16,946 nt of DNA from the NCBI GenBank assembly GCA_964607865.1, contig CAZSLZ010000066.1, forward strand, positions 1 to 16,946, read 5' to 3'. Made by a program: the position numbers and the translations under genes. The notes under the pieces are model-generated. The model worked only from the letters and a program-made list of their open reading frames with translations. It was not told the DNA's origin and did no database searches. Origin of the DNA: CAZSLZ01 sp964607865 (GTDB lineage: Bacteria; Vulcanimicrobiota; JAJTBE01; CAZSLZ01). This document shows, piece after piece, positions 13,857-16,946 of the stretch. Position 1 is the first letter of the stretch; the number at the start of each line of letters is the position of its first letter.

Positions 13857-14696
13857 ATGCCAGTAAAACAGTTTAAACCAACGTCACCGGGAGTGCGCTT
13901 TAAGACTGTGTCTGATTTCAATGAAATCACCACCACCAAACCGCACAAGAAATTAACCCGGGCAAAGAAGAGAAAAGCTGGAAGAAACCACCACGGCCAC
14001 ATAACCTGTCGGCATAAAGGTGGCGGACATAAGAAAAGATATCGTATAATCGATTTCAAGCGGGATAAAAGCGGTATCCCTGCCAGGGTGGCAACAGTGG
14101 AATATGATCCCAACCGTTCTGCCAGAATTGCCCTTTTGTTTTATGTTGACGGCGAAAAACGATATATTATTTGTCCTGTGGGTGTGAAGGTGGGCGATAT
14201 GCTCAACTCCGGCCCTGAAGCCGAGATCAGAATAGGCAATGCATTGCCTGTGCAGAACATCCCTGTGGGAACATTAATACACAATATCGAACTTTACCCC
14301 GGCAGGGGCGGCCAGTTGGTAAGATCTGCCGGCGCCGCAGCCCAGCTGATGGCAAAGGAAGGCAAGCATGCAATAGTCCGGCTTCCTTCGGGTGAAATGA
14401 GATATGTAAACATTAATTGTATTGCTACCATAGGCCAGGTTGGCAATGTGGAGCATGAAAATATTAAAGTAGGAAAAGCCGGCCGTTCTCGCTGGTTAGG
14501 CAAACGCCCCAGCGTTCGCGGTGTATGTATGAACCCCGTGGATCACCCCCACGGTGGAGGGGAAGCCCGTTCATCAGCCGGGCGCCCCAGTACAACCCCA
14601 TGGGGAAAACCAGCATTTGGTTTAAGAACCCGAAAGAAGAAACGTGGGGACAGAATGATTGTTCGTTCTCGCCACGCTAAAAAGAAGAAAAAATAG
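13857..14696 (+). CDS. rplB: 50S ribosomal protein L2
   Basis: A 279-residue L2, slightly longer than the usual 273-277 because of a lysine-rich end. It is among the most conserved 50S proteins and is needed for subunit joining and peptidyl-transfer activity. Diagnostic segments are MPVKQFKPTSPG at the start, CRHKGGGHKKRYR near 56-68 and MNPVDHPHGGGE near 223-234, with the conserved histidine intact. AGGAGTGA lies 8 nt before ATG 13857. The 67-nt gap after rplW contains a small hairpin (AGGTC/GACCT, 13812-13824 region) but no terminator T tract. Confidence 0.98.
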   Translation: MPVKQFKPTSPGVRFKTVSDFNEITTTKPHKKLTRAKKRKAGRNHHGHITCRHKGGGHKKRYRIIDFKRDKSGIPARVATVEYDPNRSARIALLFYVDGEKRYIICPVGVKVGDMLNSGPEAEIRIGNALPVQNIPVGTLIHNIELYPGRGGQLVRSAGAAAQLMAKEGKHAIVRLPSGEMRYVNINCIATIGQVGNVEHENIKVGKAGRSRWLGKRPSVRGVCMNPVDHPHGGGEARSSAGRPSTTPWGKPAFGLRTRKKKRGDRMIVRSRHAKKKKK

Positions 14697-14718
14697 TTAG
14701 GTAAAAGGAGGGAATATC

Positions 14719-15000
14719 TTGTCCCGCTCAGTTAAAAAAGGACCGTATATAGATTCAAGCTTACTGAAGAAAGTAAAAGCTTTGAACTTGAGAAACGAAA
14801 AGAGAGTAATAAAGACCTGGGCTCGTGCCAGCACAGTGGTGCCTGAAATGGTCGGGCATACCATAGCTGTTCACAACGGGCACAGACATATACCCATCTA
14901 TGTAACCGAGCAGATGGTTGGCCACAAACTTGGAGAATTCGCATTAACCCGATTTTTCCGTGGCCATGCCGGAGACCGTAAATCCAAGGTCAAAAAATAA
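14719..15000 (+). CDS. rpsS: 30S ribosomal protein S19
   Basis: A 93-residue S19, the normal length, located in the 30S head near the A-site tRNA and the bridge to the 50S. Typical segments are MSRSVKKGPYIDSSLLKKV, the WARASTVVPEMVGHTIAVHNG stretch, and VGHKLGEFALTRFFRGH. The start codon is TTG at 14719, clearly set by AAAGGAGGG 5-7 nt upstream and by the match to the family start. It lies 22 bp after rplB. Confidence 0.98.
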   Translation: MSRSVKKGPYIDSSLLKKVKALNLRNEKRVIKTWARASTVVPEMVGHTIAVHNGHRHIPIYVTEQMVGHKLGEFALTRFFRGHAGDRKSKVKK

Positions 15001-15024
15001 TGCCTTTTTAAGGAGGAACCCAAG

Positions 15025-15456
15025 GTGAGTACAAAGGCCAAAGAACGAATACCTAATAAGGTAAGAAGAAGAAGAGAAAGAATGGAAGCCCGGCAGGCAG
15101 CCAGGGATAATGGCGAAGCCACTGCCAAGGCCCGTTATGTTAAAGTTTCTCCTCGTAAAGCACGCCTTGTGATTGACGCTATCCGGGGCAAATCCACCAC
15201 CGAGGCGCTGAATTATTTAAGGTTCAGCGAGAAAAAAGCAGCCAGGTTTATTGGCAAGGTGGTTGAGTCCGCGGTGGCAAATGCAGAGAATAATTTTATG
15301 TTTGATGCAGATAATTTGATTATATACAAGGCTTATGTTGACGAAGGACCGGTAATTAAAAGGTTCAGACCCCGGGCAATGGGTAGGGCTACCCCAATCC
15401 GGAAGCGGACCAGTCATATTACCATAGTAGTGAAAGAGAGAGGAGAGGGTAACTAG
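15025..15456 (+). CDS. rplV: 50S ribosomal protein L22 with basic N-terminal extension
   Basis: A 143-residue L22, about 30 longer than the common 110-115. L22 binds 23S rRNA domains and its loop lines the exit tunnel near the macrolide site. The family core starts around residue 35 (AKARYVKVSPRKARLVIDAIRGK) and ends SHITIVVKE; the tunnel-loop region VIKRFRPRAMGRATPIRKRTSH is intact. The first 34 residues are very basic and predicted helical (KVRRRRERMEARQAARDN). The start is GTG 15025 with AAGGAGG upstream; the strength of this site indicates that the extension is translated. The last base of the stop is the first base of the rpsC start. Confidence 0.96.
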   Translation: MSTKAKERIPNKVRRRRERMEARQAARDNGEATAKARYVKVSPRKARLVIDAIRGKSTTEALNYLRFSEKKAARFIGKVVESAVANAENNFMFDADNLIIYKAYVDEGPVIKRFRPRAMGRATPIRKRTSHITIVVKERGEGN

Positions 15457-16187
15457 TGGGTCAGAAAATTAATCCAATAGGATTCCGCGTTGGAGTCATC
15501 CGCTCCTGGGATAGCTTGTGGTATGCAGATAAGCATTATCAGGAATGGTTACACCAGGATCTGAAGATTCGTAGATATATTAATAAGGAACTGAAACAGG
15601 CGGGTATATCCCGAATTAAGATTCAGAGACCCGGCATTGACAGAATCACCCTGACCATTTCCACCTCCAAACCGGGTATGATTATCGGTAAGAGAGGCGC
15701 GGGAATAGAGGAATTGAGAAAAAAACTCCAGTCCATGACCGGCAAACCGGTGAAGGTAAATGTGGAAGAAGTTTCTCACGCTGATTTGGATGCCAAATTA
15801 GTGGCAGAGTCAATCGCCGAAGCTCTGGTAAGACGTGTGTCTTTCCGCCGGGCTATGAAACAGGCTGCCAGCCGATGTATGAAAGCTGGAGCCAAGGGAA
15901 TCAAGGTGCAGTGCGGCGGCCGTCTCGGCGGCGCTGAAATTGCCCGGTCAGAACGGACTTTTGAAGGTAAAGTACCTCTCCATACTCTTCGCGCAGATAT
16001 AGACTATGCAGTGGCGGAAGCCACCACCACATATGGTCAGATCGGAATTAAAGTATGGATTTATAAGGGAGAAATTCTTCCTTATAAAACCAGGGAGGAA
16101 AAAGAACTGGCAGGTGCGGGATCACCTTCATCAGGCTCGAGAGGCCGATCCGGCGGAAGATCCCCAAGAGAAAGGGGTGGCCGATAA
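15456..16187 (+). CDS. rpsC: 30S ribosomal protein S3
   Basis: A 243-residue S3, part of the mRNA entry tunnel and ribosomal helicase. It starts GQKINPIGFRVGVIRSWDS, has the KH-domain motif KPGMIIGKRGAGIEELRKKL near 67-86 and the C-terminal domain segment GAKGIKVQCGGRLGGAEIARSE. The tail after KTREEKELAG is rich in Gly, Ser and Arg (about 20 residues), a variable low-complexity end. The start is GTG 15456, overlapping the rplV stop by one base, with AGGAGAGGG in the rplV end as ribosome binding site. Confidence 0.98.
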   Translation: MGQKINPIGFRVGVIRSWDSLWYADKHYQEWLHQDLKIRRYINKELKQAGISRIKIQRPGIDRITLTISTSKPGMIIGKRGAGIEELRKKLQSMTGKPVKVNVEEVSHADLDAKLVAESIAEALVRRVSFRRAMKQAASRCMKAGAKGIKVQCGGRLGGAEIARSERTFEGKVPLHTLRADIDYAVAEATTTYGQIGIKVWIYKGEILPYKTREEKELAGAGSPSSGSRGRSGGRSPRERGGR

Positions 16188-16621
16188 TGTTGCAACCCAA
16201 GAAAACCAAATTTAGAAAATATCAAAGAGGAAAAATGAAAGGTAATGCCAAGAACGGACATAGCCTGGAATACGGAGAATTCGGACTTCAGGCCATGGAA
16301 CCTCACTGGATTACCAATCGGCAGATAGAGGCAGCTCGTATTGCTATCACCCGGCACATTAAAAGAGGCGGAAAGGTATGGATCCGGGTATTCCCCGACA
16401 AGTCCATTACCAAGAAACCTGCAGAAACCCGTATGGGAAGCGGTAAGGGTGCCCCCGAATACTGGGTGGCGGTAGTAAAGCCCGGCAGAATTTTATTCGA
16501 AGTTGCCGGTGTGGACCACGATGTGGCAAAAAGAGCTCTGACATTGGCTTCTCATAAACTTCCCATTAGGACTACAATCCTCGAAAGAGAAAAGTTGGGT
16601 GGTGAATCAAGTGAAAGTTAA
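16187..16621 (+). CDS. rplP: 50S ribosomal protein L16
   Basis: A 144-residue L16, near the usual 136-145. It binds at the base of the central protuberance and positions A-site tRNA. It begins MLQPKKTKFRKYQRGKMKG, the family signature, and has RIAITRHIKRGGKVWIRVFPDK and the GSGKGAPEYWVAVVKPGRILFEVAGV stretch. ATG 16187 overlaps the rpsC stop by one base, with AAAGGGGTGG upstream. The 3' end overlaps the rpmC start region. Confidence 0.98.
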   Translation: MLQPKKTKFRKYQRGKMKGNAKNGHSLEYGEFGLQAMEPHWITNRQIEAARIAITRHIKRGGKVWIRVFPDKSITKKPAETRMGSGKGAPEYWVAVVKPGRILFEVAGVDHDVAKRALTLASHKLPIRTTILEREKLGGESSES

Positions 16622-16829
16622 AGAAGAAATTATTCAAATGAGGGAGATGTCTCCTCTGGAATTGGCTGAAAAACTTAACGATATGAAAGAAGAATTGTTC
16701 AATCTTCGTTTTCAATTAGCAACAGGTCATCTGGACGACTATTCACGAATTCGCCATCTGAGAAAACAGATTGCGCGGGTTCAGACTGTAATCAGAGAAA
16801 GAGAACTGGCCAGTCTTCAGAAGGCATAG
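16611..16829 (+). CDS. rpmC: 50S ribosomal protein L29
   Basis: A 72-residue L29 from GTG 16611; it sits at the tunnel exit next to L23. Family marks are REMSPLELAEKLNDMKEELFNLRFQLATG and the RIRHLRKQIARVQTVIRERE end. Three in-frame GTG codons compete (16599, 16602, 16611). I prefer 16611 because GGTGGTGA lies at normal spacing before it and the product then starts MKVKEE, like other L29 proteins. In any case the start lies inside rplP (11-nt overlap), implying coupled translation. Confidence 0.95.
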   Translation: MKVKEEIIQMREMSPLELAEKLNDMKEELFNLRFQLATGHLDDYSRIRHLRKQIARVQTVIRERELASLQKA

Positions 16830-16850
16830 CCCATAGAAAGGGGAAAAACA

Positions 16851-16946
16851 GTGAATACAAAACGAAGAAAAGTAAAAAGCGGAATCGTCACCAGTGACAA
16901 ATGCGAAAAAACTGTAACTGTTTTGGTAACCCGGCAGTTTCCGCAC
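16851..16946 (+). CDS. rpsQ: 30S ribosomal protein S17 (partial, runs off right edge)
   Basis: The first 32 codons of S17: MNTKRRKVKSGIVTSDKCEK followed by TVTVLVTRQFPH. This matches the family pattern RRxxxGxVVSDKMxKTVVVxVxRxxxHP, with Cys in place of the common Met. The start is GTG 16851, with AAAGGGG 7 nt upstream and rpmC ending 21 bp before. The gene order rplP-rpmC-rpsQ is the universal one, which supports the call even though the rest is outside the window. Confidence 0.95.
   Translation, partial: MNTKRRKVKSGIVTSDKCEKTVTVLVTRQFPH

Noticed and set aside
1..16946. CRISPR arrays, tRNA or rRNA genes, insertion sequences
   Set aside because: No regularly spaced repeats, cloverleaf sequences, rRNA segments, transposase frames or terminal inverted repeats were seen anywhere in the window.

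Overview
The window reads as a chromosomal segment of a low-to-moderate GC Firmicute, most likely an anaerobic member of the Clostridia or a related class. The evidence is a 138-residue S12 with the Firmicutes-type internal segment, an S12-S7-EF-G block running directly into an S10/spc-type ribosomal protein operon, strong AGGAGG-type ribosome binding sites, frequent GTG and TTG starts, and consensus TTGACA/TATAAT-like promoters with 17-bp spacers. A genus cannot be named from the sequence.

Left part (1-3410). A minus-strand NAD(P)/FAD oxidoreductase fused to an N-terminal [2Fe-2S] domain runs off the left edge. Upstream of it on the same strand lie a 94-residue DUF1232-like membrane protein with its own terminator and a 50-residue secreted or lipoprotein-like peptide. 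A divergent plus-strand gene encodes an unrecognised two-helix membrane protein of 261 residues. Its stop codon directly abuts that of a minus-strand, cysteine-rich type IV pilin-like gene, whose start region is broken at a run of eight A residues.

Middle (3575-6624). A compact four-gene minus-strand operon encodes an exported NTF2-like protein, a zinc-ribbon protein with one membrane helix, a zinc-finger/ankyrin-repeat protein and a GNAT acetyltransferase. Upstream of it, in a gap of about 580 bp, are two tandem promoter-core-terminator units that look like paralogous small RNA genes of about 60-70 nt. This is the most unusual signal in the window.

Right part (6624-16946). A plus-strand MscS channel with a C-terminal cyclic-nucleotide-binding domain is followed by a 477-bp gap holding a near-consensus promoter and a structured leader. 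The translation operon follows: rpsL, rpsG, fusA, rpsJ, rplC, rplD, rplW, rplB, rpsS, rplV, rpsC, rplP, rpmC and a partial rpsQ. These genes are tightly spaced or overlap by one or a few bases and are probably co-transcribed. Two things are atypical: tuf is missing between fusA and rpsJ, and rpoC/rpl7Ae are absent upstream of rpsL, where the channel gene lies instead.
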